A DNA stretch of 64,000 nt from Neolentinus lepideus HHB14362 ss-1 (GCA_001632425.1 KV425579.1:158334-222333), one strand, 5' to 3'. Counted from the stretch's first letter, positions 1 to 10,800 are shown. The notes: generated by a model not told the origin, from the sequence alone. Numbers and translations: made by a program.

Positions 1-11
1 AGCCCGGGGCA

Positions 12-1838
12 TTAATACATTATGCTTAAAACATTACTGGGTATTGCATAAGGGTTTGTTAAAATATTAGACATGTAATACATTAATACTACAGCATTAG
101 GTGCCTCCTCCTCTGTTTCCTCCTCCTCGCACCACTCGCCAAAGTCGTCTCCGCCGTCTTCATCAGCGCGCTCTTCAGTCTCGCCGGCGCGACCATAGAC
201 AGGATAATCCTCGAGCGGCGACGCGCACGCCGAAGGGTGGTCTAGGAAATAGCGCTCCGCCAGGTGAAGCGTCGGATACGCTGTGGACCGGAACATGCGG
301 CCGCGCTGGAGCTCCCGAGCAGTGGAGGAGCGGTCTAAAAACCAAGCGTCAGTTCACTACAAACAAAAGACGCAAAAACGGTGTACCTTGGTCGATCGTG
401 CGCGTTAGCGCTGCCACCATCTCCTGAAACTCGGAGGCTTGCGCATCAAGCGCGCGACGGAAGGCCTGGTTTTCGTACTGTTGCGCCGCGACCCACGCTT
501 GGAATACTTGGCCGTTGTATTCCAGCGTGCCGATGCGTGCTTCCAGATGCGCTTGGCGCGCCTCCATGGCCGTAACGCGCTCTTGAAGAGAGCGATCTTC
601 AGACGCAGCAGGAGCAGAAGGAGGAGGAGGCTGGGTTGGTATTGACGCCACCACGCCGAGGAGTTGAGAGGGGTTATTGGCGTCGAACACCTGACTGCCA
701 AATTCTAGAACACCTAGTTAGCCAGAAGCAAGTGGCGACGAGAAATAGCGAGACTTACCTGGGACCTGGAAGCGCACATGTTTGAAGGGTGGCATCCCCT
801 CTGTTTCGTCGCGCGGTCTTTTCTCCCCAACTGGGGTACTGTTTGAGGGGCCCGCCTCCGCGTTATCCACCGTTGGCGCCATCCGCCGAGGACGAGACTG
901 CGTAGCGGTCGCAGCGGTATCCAGCACCGGCTGTCCACCACCCGAAGACCCGCTCGGCGACTGCGGCGCTACCTCAGGCGACGAGAGAGGCGCATTCTCC
1001 CCCTCATCAACTGCAAAGAAAAAGGGATTAGAACAGCTAGAGCGGATTGAAACAAGGCGACACTTACCGATCTCTACGCGCGTCCTTCGAACGCGCGCTC
1101 TCGATCCAGACGGCACCGAATGGCGCTCCGCATCCACCCGCAGACGCTCAGCGTTGGAGACGACGCCCACAGAGAGTGAGCAACCCTTCCGCGAGAGCTT
1201 GCAGGAATAGCAAGCGGTCGCTGGCATCACGTCAAGGCGCGAGTAGCACGAGTGACCTTTCGCGACACAACGGTCGCACTAGTGCAGAAACAAAAATCAG
1301 CGTTGGGAAAGCAAAGATGGATATTGAAGAACTTACCAGCCATTCATTGCGTGGCCCCACCTCTACCTGCTGCGATGACCTTTTGGCGCGAAGGTGCGGT
1401 ACCTTCTCTGGGCTCGACTCCTCAACGGCTTTTGCCTTACCCTTCCCTTTCGTCATACGAATAGCGACCGGAGCCGCGACTTCTTCCTCCTCGGCGAGCG
1501 GCAACTCCTCAGTCGGAGGCGGCACCACAGCTTGCGCCCACAGAAGAGAAGGGAGGCGTCGGCGCACCTCCAACACGAGGGAAGCCGGGAGGAGCTCGAG
1601 GCAGAGCGCCGCGTACTCCCACTCCCACGCCGCACACACCACCGCGCTACCGTCAATAGGCTAGAGAAAACCGTTAGCACTAAAAGCAAAGATGACAGGT
1701 GCGAGCGCAACTTACTACTAGACCGACCAAAGCGTAGGCCGCCGCCGGTTCTTCAAAATCGTGACACGCGAGAGCGTCAGCCACTTCTTGGATAGCGGCG
1801 CGGAGCGAGGGGCTAGAAGCAGTAGATGAAGAAGACAT
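12..1838 (-). CDS. Multi-exon Cys-cluster protein with coiled coil, probably repeat-associated
   Basis: I do not recognise a named family. Six exons splice cleanly: 1838-1716, 1660-1337, 1278-1068, 1010-759, 713-387 and 334-12, giving about 519 residues. The exon 2/3 junction creates a pair of cysteine clusters, CDRCVAKGHSC then CYSCKLSRKGC, each CX2CX6C. They resemble two halves of a zinc cluster but are more widely spaced than Zn2Cys6. A low-complexity middle follows (PSGSSGG, KRPRDE). Exon 5 then gives a predicted coiled coil (residues around ERVTAMEARQAHLEARI), and the tail is acidic. The start was chosen at MSSSSTASSPSL because it gives in-phase splicing throughout. The gene sits beside LTR-like sequence and several transposon remnants, so it may be a multicopy gene carried by or inserted near a retroelement. 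A DNA-binding role is inference. The window edge may hide a further exon. Confidence 0.6.
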
Positions 1839-3147
1839 AGCGACAAGCGATTGGCGATGCAGGGAGCGAAGAGAGCGATGGCTAGCGAACTGAGGACAGT
1901 TCGTTTTTAAAGTCCAGGGGAGGGTGATACGCCCCGTTGGCTTCTGACCCCAGAAAACGCGACTTAGGGCGATTCCGCGTGCTTCGTGGGAACGGCGACT
2001 TAGCGACTCAATAGCGCACTGTCAGTACTCTGCGCACTAGCGACCCTACGCACCAGCGACAAGGCTCTCGGCTCCTCGGCGGACTTAAGACGGCTCCTAG
2101 GTAGCTCGGACGTCGGGCGTCATTCAATCGAGTCATCGGCATTTCGGCATGCGTCGGCCGGCGTTCTTACTGCGGTCCGAACCGAGGCGGTGTCTCAGGG
2201 CGCCTTTCCATATGGCGTACAGCCCGCCGTCGCCTCGGATCAGCGCAAGTTCTATTGGCGCGACTTTCCTTATGCGTGCAGTGCGCATCGACACATGGCA
2301 CGACCACGGCTATCACAACACCGCCGCACCACAGAGCGGCCCCGCCCTTTATCCCTCTTTCGGCAGCACCACGCCAGCATCGGCAGCATAGCCCGCCCCC
2401 AGATCATCAAAGAGGCGCGCCCTAACGCAAAGTCAAGATGCACCCGACTGGCTCCCGTCCGCAGAGCGGCGCGCGTGCTAGAGTTGGTCGCGCAGGTTAT
2501 TGGTCGCAGAGCGCATGTGGATTAGGAGCAAGGCAGTACAAGTCGTATGGATGTGAGGCTGAGCAGAGGCACAACTCGCCGTAGTAGGTAGATAGGATCG
2601 GACACGGAGTAGTCTTTCTTATGTATTTAAGCCATTACTTTACTATCTGCACAACAAGTTATTCTTCACCACACACTTCAGATCTCAGTCTTGCGTCAGA
2701 GTTTTCTTTTTAAGTCCGTCTTGCGACTCGTGTTTAGGTACTCCTGCGTACCTCCGACTTCACCCAGAGATAGCGACCGAGTACACCAGCGTAGCGTTGC
2801 TGTTCAAATAGCGACTACCAGTAGCGCTCCACTATAGAGCGTCGAAGACCACATAGCGCCAAGCAAGAGGACTATCGTACAGCACCCATACAGCGCTGTG
2901 CATATAGCACTACATAGCGCATAGCGTCGCTTTCACTCTACAGACTGCTGCCGAGTAGCGACTTGGCGCCAACCTTCCTTTAGCCCCACCTATACGTCTC
3001 ACCTTCACCCATCCCCTCCGAACTATATTACCCTTCGCTACCCCGGGCCTCGCAGCCATCTGACACCAAGGGCTTTGGTGTTTGCTTTGTGGTTGTGTCT
3101 ACACTTTAGGTCTCTTTTCCGCGGGTTTCGTCGTGTGTCTGTGCGTA
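1839..3147. other. LTR/leader-like noncoding stretch rich in TAGCGA words
   Basis: No coding frame is convincing here. The short word tagcg (tagcgac, tagcgact, tagcgcc) recurs many times in both halves. A core-promoter-like TATTTAAG lies near 2622-2630, and a TTGGCGCCAACC motif near 2963-2974 could be a primer-binding site. The stretch ends abruptly where a truncated Copia reading frame starts at 3148. I read it as the 5' LTR and leader of a plus-strand LTR retroelement that broke the Copia copy, but no matching second LTR is visible, so this is inference. Confidence 0.3.
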
Positions 3148-4896
3148 TCACCGTCGGTGCAGCTCCATTATGCTGACCCATTCGGTAGCAGCTCCGGCGA
3201 CCTCATACTCCGGTTCAACAGACTGGTGTATGACACGATACAGACCCCTTGACAACAGAGGTATCTGTCCTATGATCTCCCCATCCTCATCATGGATCTC
3301 GCATTTGCCTTGGCCGAATGTTGATGTATATCCAGCCTGATCAAGACAACCTACAGAGATGAGGGTGTATCCAATCTCCGGTGAGTACAAGACCTCTGTC
3401 AATCGCAGCTTGGATGGGTCGATGCCATTTGGTATGTCCACCACGAGGTTGCCCATACCAACTGCGCTAAAATCCTGTTGATTTGCAGCAGTAAACACCT
3501 TCGGCGGGATCTCGACGTAGTCCTCAAAGTCCTCACGGTAAGGGGAGAGGTGGTGCATAGCACCAGAGTCGTAAAGCTCCTTCCTTGGTGCATTTCTCGT
3601 ATCCACCTTGTCACTAACCTGTGCAGAGGTCTCGAAAGGCTCCTCCGCGACAGTTTCGATCACAGCCTGCACAGTGGCAGCATCGATTCCGTCAAGCTCA
3701 GTCGCTATGGCATCACTATCCACTGACAACAAAGAGAGTGCCTCGGCATCGTTGCCGCTCGATCCGCAACGGTCCCAAGACCCATCGGATTCGATGTCAC
3801 TCTCATGCAGGTTGGCAAATGGATCCTCGAGTTCCTCATCGCCATCCTCGTTGCCTGAGACTGACTCAAGCTCTGGCAAGTCGGCATACATGTTGAGAGA
3901 TGGGATTCTCTCCAAAGGCGGTACCTCATCATCGCTATCGATGTCTCGATCGAGCACGCTATACACGCCTTCACCCTCAGAGTCGGACTCAGCCACGTTG
4001 GCCGTATTACGACCCTTCAGCTTCGACTTTGACTTTGACTTCTTGTCCCTGTCCTCGTCTTTCTTCTTTCATGGCTCCAGGCAGTTCGGACTGATGTGTC
4101 CGTACTTGTCACAATTCCAGCAAAGTGGCTCTCGACGCTTCGATTTCCCATCCTTCTGCTGGGCCGACAAAGCCTCATCTCCGCCCTTCGAAGAACTCCC
4201 GCGAGGTCCGGATTTCGCCTGGCGCCGATCATACTCTTCGGATACCAGCGTAATCAGGTGCGAAGGACTAATAACCTTAGGTTCCATGGGTGGAACCCCC
4301 GGGATGACTGGCATAATCTCAGCCTGGAACCTTGCCATGGCCTCGATTGACGCAAGAGTCGATGCAGCAAAGGTAGACAATGACTCAGGCAGGCAGGCAA
4401 CCACAGTAGCACGTAGGTCCCTATCACTGATCTCAACTCCAATAGCTGCCAGCTGCTCCTTCTTGGTGATCAGCCCATCCAGGAACTCCCAAACATTACC
4501 CTTTGGTGGTACCTTGCTCGCCATGAACCGGCTACGCATATTGGCCTGCATGTGCAGTCCCTTGTGCGTATACTCTTCTTGGATCATGATCCAATGCTCC
4601 GCGATAGTGTGGCAGTGCTGGACCCTCAAGAATGCTGAGTCTGGCAGCTTCTGAGTGAGCAGGTAATCGGCAGTTGCCTCACTCTCATCCCATTTCTGGG
4701 CCTTCTCTTCCTCAGCAGTACTCGCAGCTGTACCGGCAGGGGTTGGCCGAGTATCAGTACCTGAGAAGTGGCCCCAGAGCCTCTTCGCCCTGACGGCAAC
4801 TTCGAAACGCTTCGAAAAGATGGCCCAGTTGACACCGGAAGCCTCAAGCTTCAGGACAGAGGAAGGGAGTGTGTCAGAGGGGCGATCAGAAGACAT
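3148..4896 (-). pseudogene. Copia-type retrotransposon gag-protease fragment, interrupted and truncated
   Basis: One continuous minus-strand frame of 583 codons is broken by a single TGA at 4071-4069. Before the stop lies Gag: an N-terminal Copia-gag region followed by a CCHC zinc knuckle, CWNCDKYGHISPNC. After the stop the same frame continues through a Lys/Asp-rich linker and an acidic region into a retropepsin domain with the DSGAMHHLSP active-site motif. It then ends at MELHRR, the first residues of the usual gag-pre-integrase motif, where an in-frame stop and unrelated sequence follow. Integrase, reverse transcriptase and RNase H are all missing. Upstream at 4961-4975 is a candidate half-tRNA primer-binding site. 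This is a dead 5' fragment, very probably cut by the element occupying the sequence to its left. Confidence 0.85.
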
Positions 4897-4960
4897 GGTA
4901 AGGCAGGGTAGCGACAGCGAAATAGTAACGAGTGGCAGCAGCAGTAGCTCAGAGGAAACT

Positions 4961-4975
4961 CGGGCTCGTAACCTC
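4961..4975 (-). other. Candidate Copia primer-binding site
   Basis: On the minus strand this reads GAGGTTACGAGCCCG, about 65 bases upstream of the Gag start. GGTTACGAGCCC differs by one base from the complement of the initiator tRNA-Met anticodon stem-loop. Copia elements are known to prime from that internal half-tRNA site. Position and orientation fit, but the assignment is inference from a short match. Confidence 0.45.
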
Positions 4976-5012
4976 TAAGAATAAATGATCTAAGTGTAGA
5001 CGTGAATGTTGT

Positions 5013-5187
5013 CTGTAGCACGACAACAAAGGCTCAAGCTTAGCACGTCTATGACAATGCAAAGATAGTGATATTTACCTGTAGCACGACAACAAAGGCT
5101 ACAGGGTACAATGAGCAAACAGAACACAAAACGGATATATGCACGGGTCTCACCTCAAGCTTAGCACGTCTACAACAATGCAAAGAT
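5013..5187 (-). repeat. Duplicated leader segment, one copy with and one without an intron-like 55-bp insert
   Basis: On the minus strand, block B (5187-5156) followed by block A (5098-5079) is repeated as B (5066-5035) and A (5034-5013). In the upstream copy B and A are separated by 55 bp (5153-5099) that begin GTGAGA and end CTGTAG. In the downstream copy B and A are joined directly. The boundaries match a precise intron removal. The sequence lies in what should be the 5' LTR or leader of the Copia fragment. Confidence 0.6.
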
Positions 5188-5640
5188 GAGGTGGACATAC
5201 GAGACCTGCGTTGTACTTGTACGATACGAAAGATGGTACTACGGTCAGGTACAGTACAATGGATCTCCGAAAGTCTATCAAGAGTATATTTGCTAAATTT
5301 GATGAATAATAAGCGAGTGGATACAGTGCGGCAGAGCACATGAAAAAACAGTCCAATCAAAATTGACATATCAAAAAGGAATGTGGGTCAATAGCAAAAG
5401 AGTCTGTACAGGTTTGAATTTCCAACAATATTGTAAAGAGAAAATCTAATTTATGTCTTTCTAGGTAGTCTGCATTCTCAAATCAGTGAGACATTTGGAG
5501 TGACATGAAGGGGTGCCACATACCACAGTCATTCTCTGCCTTTTCTTGGGACTGTGGGATGGTGCTTCAAGGAGGTGTTTGTTGCTGTCTGCTGGTGGCG
5601 GTGGCAGAGGAGCTAAAATGTATGCTGTCGTAGATTAATT
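5188..5640. other. Noncoding stretch between Copia leader and helicase remnant
   Basis: A-T rich sequence with only short open frames. Nothing recognisable was found. It may hold the outer Copia LTR and the degraded 5' part of the Helitron helicase. Confidence 0.4.
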
Positions 5641-5644
5641 TTCA

Positions 5645-6675
5645 ATGCAAGCTCATGACTTGTTTGCTAAGTGGGGGAGGAACATCAGTGTCACCCACAG
5701 AGATGCTGGAATTTTCACAGATGAACCATTCAGCAACCTAAATGTGGTCTTGTGCAGGGATCTACATCAGTTTCCTCCCATTTCTCATGAGGCCAGTGCA
5801 GCATTGTATTATCCTTGTGACACAGTTGCAGGTGACACTGAGGATGAACAAGCTGGGTGACTCTTGTACAAATCATTCAGAGCAGTGGTTATTTTGTGGG
5901 AGCAGGTGTGGGTGATAGACCCAGAATGGCTCAATTTTCTCTGTCACTTGCTGTTCGGGCAGGTGGAGGAGCATCATATAGAAATGTTGCAGCAACTTGT
6001 TATTAGTCACACAGACTGCCTGCCAACCGGCTCTTCTTTGTCACCCTGGAAAGATGCCGTCCTGGTCACACCACATCACAGAGTTCATGAATGATGGAAT
6101 GAGGCAGCAGTCTGACAGCACTGCCAGCAGGCAGGAGTGCAGTTGTTTAGAGGACTGCAGTTGGAATCAGCCCTCAACTTTGCAAGAACACATGGAGGTT
6201 GCACTGTACTTCTGAAAACAGCATAGGGCAGAAATGGAAGCATCTGCCAGAGAAAGTCATGCTTGCAGTTGGCATGGAAGTTATAGTTGTGAGCAACTTG
6301 GTGATGGACCTCAATATAGCCAATGGATCTCAGGGAGAGATTGTAAAGATTGTGCTGGATCCCAATGAACCACCATTGACAGAGGGACTGGTCATTTACT
6401 TGCAAGTATGCTGCAACTCCCCAGTCTGGAGGAATGTGTGGTTCCTATTGAGCTGAAGTGAGAAACATTCAGTGTGCCAATGGCTGGCAGCACAGACAGC
6501 AGAACAGTAAAGTGTATGGTTCATTGGTGCCAGTTTTGCATTACACCAGTGTATGCCTTCATGGACTAACTACCGAGCACAGGGTCAAACAATACCTTAC
6601 AGCGGAACTAGATCAGAAAACAAAGATTTGGTGGACAGAAATGCAGAGGCACCTAGGACAAGAGAGCACCAGATG
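5645..6675 (+). pseudogene. Decayed Helitron-type Pif1-like helicase
   Basis: Conserved pieces of a Helitron/Pif1 helicase occur in order but in different frames. First comes VVLCRDLHQFPPISHEASAA with ALYYP, the Walker B/motif III region of these helicases. Next is a frame with VVILWEQVWVIDPEW and EHHIEMLQQLV, then SPWKDAVLVTPHHRV. Further on are LAVGMEVIVVSNLVMDLNIA and GSQGEIVKIVLDPNEPP. Finally YRAQGQTIPY, the motif near the helicase C-terminus, appears at about 6570-6600. Stops and frameshifts separate every block, and no Walker A is visible upstream, so it cannot encode a working enzyme. The Rep part of a Helitron is absent. A CACTA-like element begins about 20 bp past its end. Confidence 0.8.
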
Positions 6676-6694
6676 AGGTTTTCATGTACCATAT

Positions 6695-6749
6695 CACTGC
6701 GAGGCAGGCTCGGCTAGTCATATTATGGCTAGCGCTGACTAGTGCTGAC
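6695..6749 (+). repeat. Left terminal inverted repeat of the CACTA-like element
   Basis: Starts CACTGCGAGGCAGGC and contains TAGTCA and AGCGCTGACTAG. It pairs without gaps with 8811-8865 on the opposite strand. Confidence 0.8.
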
Positions 6750-7828
6750 AAGGCACAGGTAGTCACTCGCGAGCGTCTAAGGATCAATGGTACTGGCATC
6801 TCAGAACCATTCGGCACGTGGCTATCCCAGCTTGCCACGAGGCTGACAAGCTGAGATAGTCAATGGAGTATCTAAGGCTGGTTAGGTATAACTAGCTCGA
6901 CTTGTGAGTGCGTTAACTGGCTCTGCCCAGCTCTCGCTATTCATTCTACATGTTCCATGACTAGGGGTGAGTATCCGTACTTTCTAGGTATATCCTCTTC
7001 CTCACGTACTCAGCTGCTAGCACTGTATAGTGATATCATCATATTTACTATAATCCATATTAAAATTTCTGCGCAAAATTACATAATAAGTGTGTCTGTA
7101 TACGATGCGTCCTCACTGTGGGTGACAGATTGGGGACTGGTTGTATCGAACTTCTGTTGATTGATGCGCATATATGCTCCTGAACAGGGAGTAACACATA
7201 CATTAAAGGTAGAAGGACCGAAACAGACACAAGAAACTCACTAAAGGATGCAAGTGGGTATCCATCTTCTATGTGAACCGATCTGAGTCAGTCTTGACTT
7301 GCGCCATTGTCACTGCCTGGAGTGCCGCGGAAAGCTAGTTCTTCGGCACACTAAACAGAGCAGTCAATATATCCATTGTGAATAGACTTGCGAGATTCTC
7401 AGCATACCTTTCGAGTTAGACAGACTATAAGACAGGATTAGCAATGTATGTATGTGTATACTTATGCGAACACTTACGCAGCTAGTCTTGTAAAGAGGAG
7501 CAGTACTTGTTTGCGTGGGGTCTCTATCCCAGACATCCTCTGTCAAAAGCAAAGTACTTAGCGCTAACCAAGGATTGAAGTGCTGACAGAGACAAGATTG
7601 AATAAACATTGCTTGCCAGGGGAGAGAAGCGCTGTCCATACCTCGTGTGTGCCTCGAGCCCATGCAGTGTCTCCAGATTTCAGTAGCTCCTCTCATTTAG
7701 CATGCTCTCGCAGGAGAGGCAGACACCGTTTCACAAGCTCAAAGATACAGTACATGTTGGCAGACGTCTCCATCAGCATCATGAGCACAATCTACGATAC
7801 GCCGAGCAGCTCCTCAACGGCTGCATAT

Positions 7829-8386
7829 CTAGACTTGCAATGCACTCACCCTAAAAGACATTTTTGCCCTCATTTCATCAGGTATCTTCTTGACCTCTGT
7901 CTCTGCAGCTTGTCGATAGCGATCATGCATAAATGCACGCATATCGCGACCGCGCTGGACCAGCCACCCTTCCTGGATAGCAGACCACATATGGAGCTTT
8001 GGCTGGAAGGACCGCTGCCCTCTCATCTGCGCTTCGGTATCGTAAGGAATCTGTCAGCACGGTCATCCTCGTTACCGCTGCCACTGCTCGTGCTAGGGTC
8101 CTCCCAGTTAATCAACAGAGCGACCTCAGTAGCCTTGAAGCTGCCCATCAATGAATCAAGTTAGAGTATGACCACAAATCACTACTCACATCGCGCCGAA
8201 GAACGATGTCCAAAGGATGAATCTCCGGGCCTCATCCAGAAGCTCCCGTAGATGCTGGGTCAAGAACAGTGGATCAAAGACAGTCTGCTGGTCCAAGTAT
8301 GTAGCTTTGATAGCAGGCATATTAAACTGCCAGTAATTCCACTCCCAGCGTCTCTCTTGTCCAAAGTACTCAGAGGTCCTGGTCAC
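7829..8386 (-). pseudogene. Unrecognised gene fragment inside the CACTA-like element
   Basis: Exon-like frames on the minus strand. One (8386 to about 8210) ends WTSFFGA and has a GTGAGT donor. Splicing to an acceptor after ATGGGCAG near 8150 continues in frame as IFKATEVALLINWEDP and on to LTIPKRR, followed by a stop. A second open piece (8026-7829) starts MRGQRSFQPKLHMW in another frame and includes RGRDMRAFMHDRYRQ. The break between them suggests decay. I do not recognise the family. It may be a captured host exon or an accessory transposon frame. Confidence 0.4.
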
Positions 8387-8810
8387 GGCAGCGGAAACAC
8401 TTAGGCTTTGCTAATTGTGGTCTTGTTATAGCTAGGAATATCTAAGCTCGAGAGATCCAGCTGGTGCGCAGCAGAGTGCAGGGATGAGGGGAAGAGAGTA
8501 AACAGCGGAGAGCGCGAGTCGGGACTTAGAGGATTTTATGTGGCTTTCTGAACTCAGACAACAATTAATGTGTTAGATTGGCGTGAATACAAGAGATATA
8601 GGCGAGGAAAGCTAGTCAAGTAAGTCATAGCAAGTGGCTACTACAGGTGGCGAGTCCTGGGTATGGGTAGGCAGAGCTAGTCAGAACTAGTCGTCCTTGA
8701 GGCTAAGTGAGCTTGACGTGTACGCGACTTGCTCACGTGATCAACCTTAATTGTAAAGTGACTACCTAAAGTAGTCGATGTGAGCATCTACCTCTGAGTG
8801 GTGTCGCAAG

Positions 8811-8865
8811 GTCAGTGCTAGTCAGCGCTGGTTGCTACCTGACTAACCAGGCCTGCCGCACAGTG
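8811..8865 (-). repeat. Right terminal inverted repeat of the CACTA-like element
   Basis: Read on the minus strand it starts CACTGTGCGGCAGGC and carries the same TAGTCA and AGCGCTGACTAG blocks at the same offsets as the left end. Confidence 0.8.
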
Positions 8866-8868
8866 TAT

Positions 8869-10445
8869 GTCACATGAGAAATTTAGAGCAAAGCTTTGTT
8901 GATAACATATACAAAGCAGCGCCCATGTTTTTGCTCTTCAACACAGATATGACAATGATACGGAGTCATATGGACACGGGAAAGGACTTCTGAAATTGGC
9001 ACAAGTGCAAACAGATATAAACAATGGCAGGAATCCCACGCGATATCCGGGGGCGGGAGAATACCTTGCTGGTCGCAAGGTAACAGCTGTGGCTCTTGAG
9101 TGTTGCCTTGCACTTCGTATCTAAGTTGAATATACTCTGAGCAATGGAAATAGAAAATCTTTTTTGAGCATTTTCCTAAGTCATGTTCTGGCCTCACCCG
9201 ACGCGTCCTGCATGCTACTGACCTCCGATACTTCTGATGCGACGCGGTCCGCCACAATGCCCAAGATCTTTACTGTGAAGCTAACAAGCTGTGAGATTAT
9301 GCTGGACAAGGATGACGCGAGGCACGAGCGGCTCAGACTTATGTCGAGCCAAGCTAAGAGAGCGTGCGAATGGGCCACACGCGCTGAGCACGTGTCCGCC
9401 ATGTGGCGCGCACCCTTTTGCTTCGATTCGGGCTCAGCGCGCCCTCATCTTTTTCTTTTCCCATTACGCGTCGCTCGCCAGCTGGGCTCGACGCCGCGTC
9501 TTTTTCGTCCCGCCCACCTCCCTTTCACTCCTTTTCTGGCGGTTGGGTGTAGCCCAGATTTCGCCGCGCCGCAAACAGCGCGCGGTGTGGCTTCGCCTCT
9601 CCGACCCTGAGTCTCGGGTTCCGGCTTCCCGCTTGCCTCATCCCCGGTGCCACATCGCTAGCCACCGTGTGGATTGTCGGTCACGTGCCTGCCGCCGGCC
9701 CGAGCCTCCCCCCAACCCACGGAAATCGTACCTAGCCTCAAGCTGCGGTCGATTTCCTGACTGTTGTTCCATTACATACGTACTCTACATTCCACTCCTC
9801 CCCCATTACGGTACAGCACCTTAGCTTGGTTCGAAGCAACTCAAATGGGGAGCACTACCCATGCAAAGATCGCCGCATATGCGATGGCACGCGCGTGACA
9901 CAAGCCGTCGCAGACCACCATAGACGGGACCGGGTGCGGGGACCGGGTCATGGTCGGATCCATTGCGTCTTAAGGCAAAGGCCTTTCGTACTGTTTTGAA
10001 CCTGAGGGTTCTTCACTGAGCCCTCCGAGCCTGGTGATCCCAAACCTCTGCCACAATCAAGTACTCAAATGTCATAGCAGCAGATCCTATCTTTCCCTCG
10101 ACGATTACAGGTATGATATCTTCATACTTCATACCGCACGGGACGGATGAAAGATTGTTGACTCGCGCTCTTCATATCACGAATTCAACTGGAGTATCCG
10201 CTCCATGGACCATGCTACGGCGTGCGCAGCACTTTCGATGTCAGTCTTGGACACACGTGCCTACGACGACTACCATTAATAATGACTTCATGTGCAATGT
10301 CGATACTGGACGCGCACACTACAGAGAGATGGCATAGATGACAGTGAGCAATAGTAAAAATGTAGGCTCTGAGTCTGTACCGCGCAGACATTCACCTATC
10401 CGTCCAGATATCTTCCGAGCAGTGTCCCATTACAAGTCAAACTAT
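8869..10445. other. Gene-poor stretch
   Basis: No recognisable gene. The part near 9400-9720 is C/T-rich on the plus strand and keeps open frames open only by composition. GACCGGGT is repeated near 9927-9950. An unrecognised short gene cannot be excluded. Confidence 0.4.
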
Positions 10446-10750
10446 TCACTCGGGGCAAGTGATTTCATTGCCAGGTGTGGTGCATTGACCGTTCACGTTA
10501 GCGTAGCAAAGCCCTGAGGAGAAGGTCAGAAAGTTCTCTTTAAAAATATTCATACTGAAGTCATCTCCGTACCATTCCCCTCACAGTAGCAGTAGTTCCC
10601 AATGCCATGGTCAGGATCCGCCCTGTTGAACGGTCAGACCTCACTTTAGCGTAACACTAGTTTGCAAAATACGCACATGTTGTAGCACGGGCCTTGCGCC
10701 AGTGCAAAGGTCGCGAGCACCAAAGGAAGTAATACTGAGATGAACTTCAT
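10446..10750 (-). CDS. Small secreted cysteine-rich protein, 63 aa
   Basis: Three exons (10750-10677, 10622-10573, 10513-10446) with introns of 54 and 59 bp splice in phase to a 63-residue protein. Each intron has a CTGAC branch-like site near its 3' end. The N-terminus (MKFISVLLPLVLATFALAQG) is a clear signal peptide, with cleavage expected after the ALA around residue 18. The mature part of about 45 residues has six cysteines (22, 36, 38, 44, 52, 61), including a CYC pair, so three disulfides are likely. A TATAAAAG box lies about 50 bases upstream of the start. The donor of intron 2 (GTACGG) was chosen because the nearby GTATGA runs into a stop. Function is unknown; effector, antimicrobial or cell-wall roles would all be guesses. 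Confidence 0.7.
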
Positions 10751-10800
10751 TGTTGTCTTAGCGTGTTGGGTGATGGTTTGCTACTCTGAGGCCAGGACCT

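Larger units (their letters stand above)
6695..8865. mobile_element. Non-autonomous CACTA/CACTG-type DNA transposon
   Basis: The ends form gap-free imperfect terminal inverted repeats of 55 bp. The left end begins CACTGCGAGGCAGGC and the right end, read inward, begins CACTGTGCGGCAGGC; both then carry TAGTCA and a shared AGCGCTGACTAG block. The element is flanked on each side by TAT (6692-6694 and 8866-8868), a 3-bp target duplication as in EnSpm/CACTA elements. Inside, copies of GACTAG/CTAGTC and AGTAGTC-like words cluster within about 250 bp of both ends, as subterminal repeats do in this superfamily. No transposase was recognised, so it is probably mobilised in trans. Confidence 0.8.

Noticed and set aside
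3608..4654. 348-codon plus-strand frame
   Set aside because: Ser-rich antisense shadow of the Copia gag-protease frame.
9291..9824. 177-codon plus-strand open frame
   Set aside because: Overlaps another long frame in a C/T-rich region; no domain, signal peptide or splice context. Composition explains the openness.
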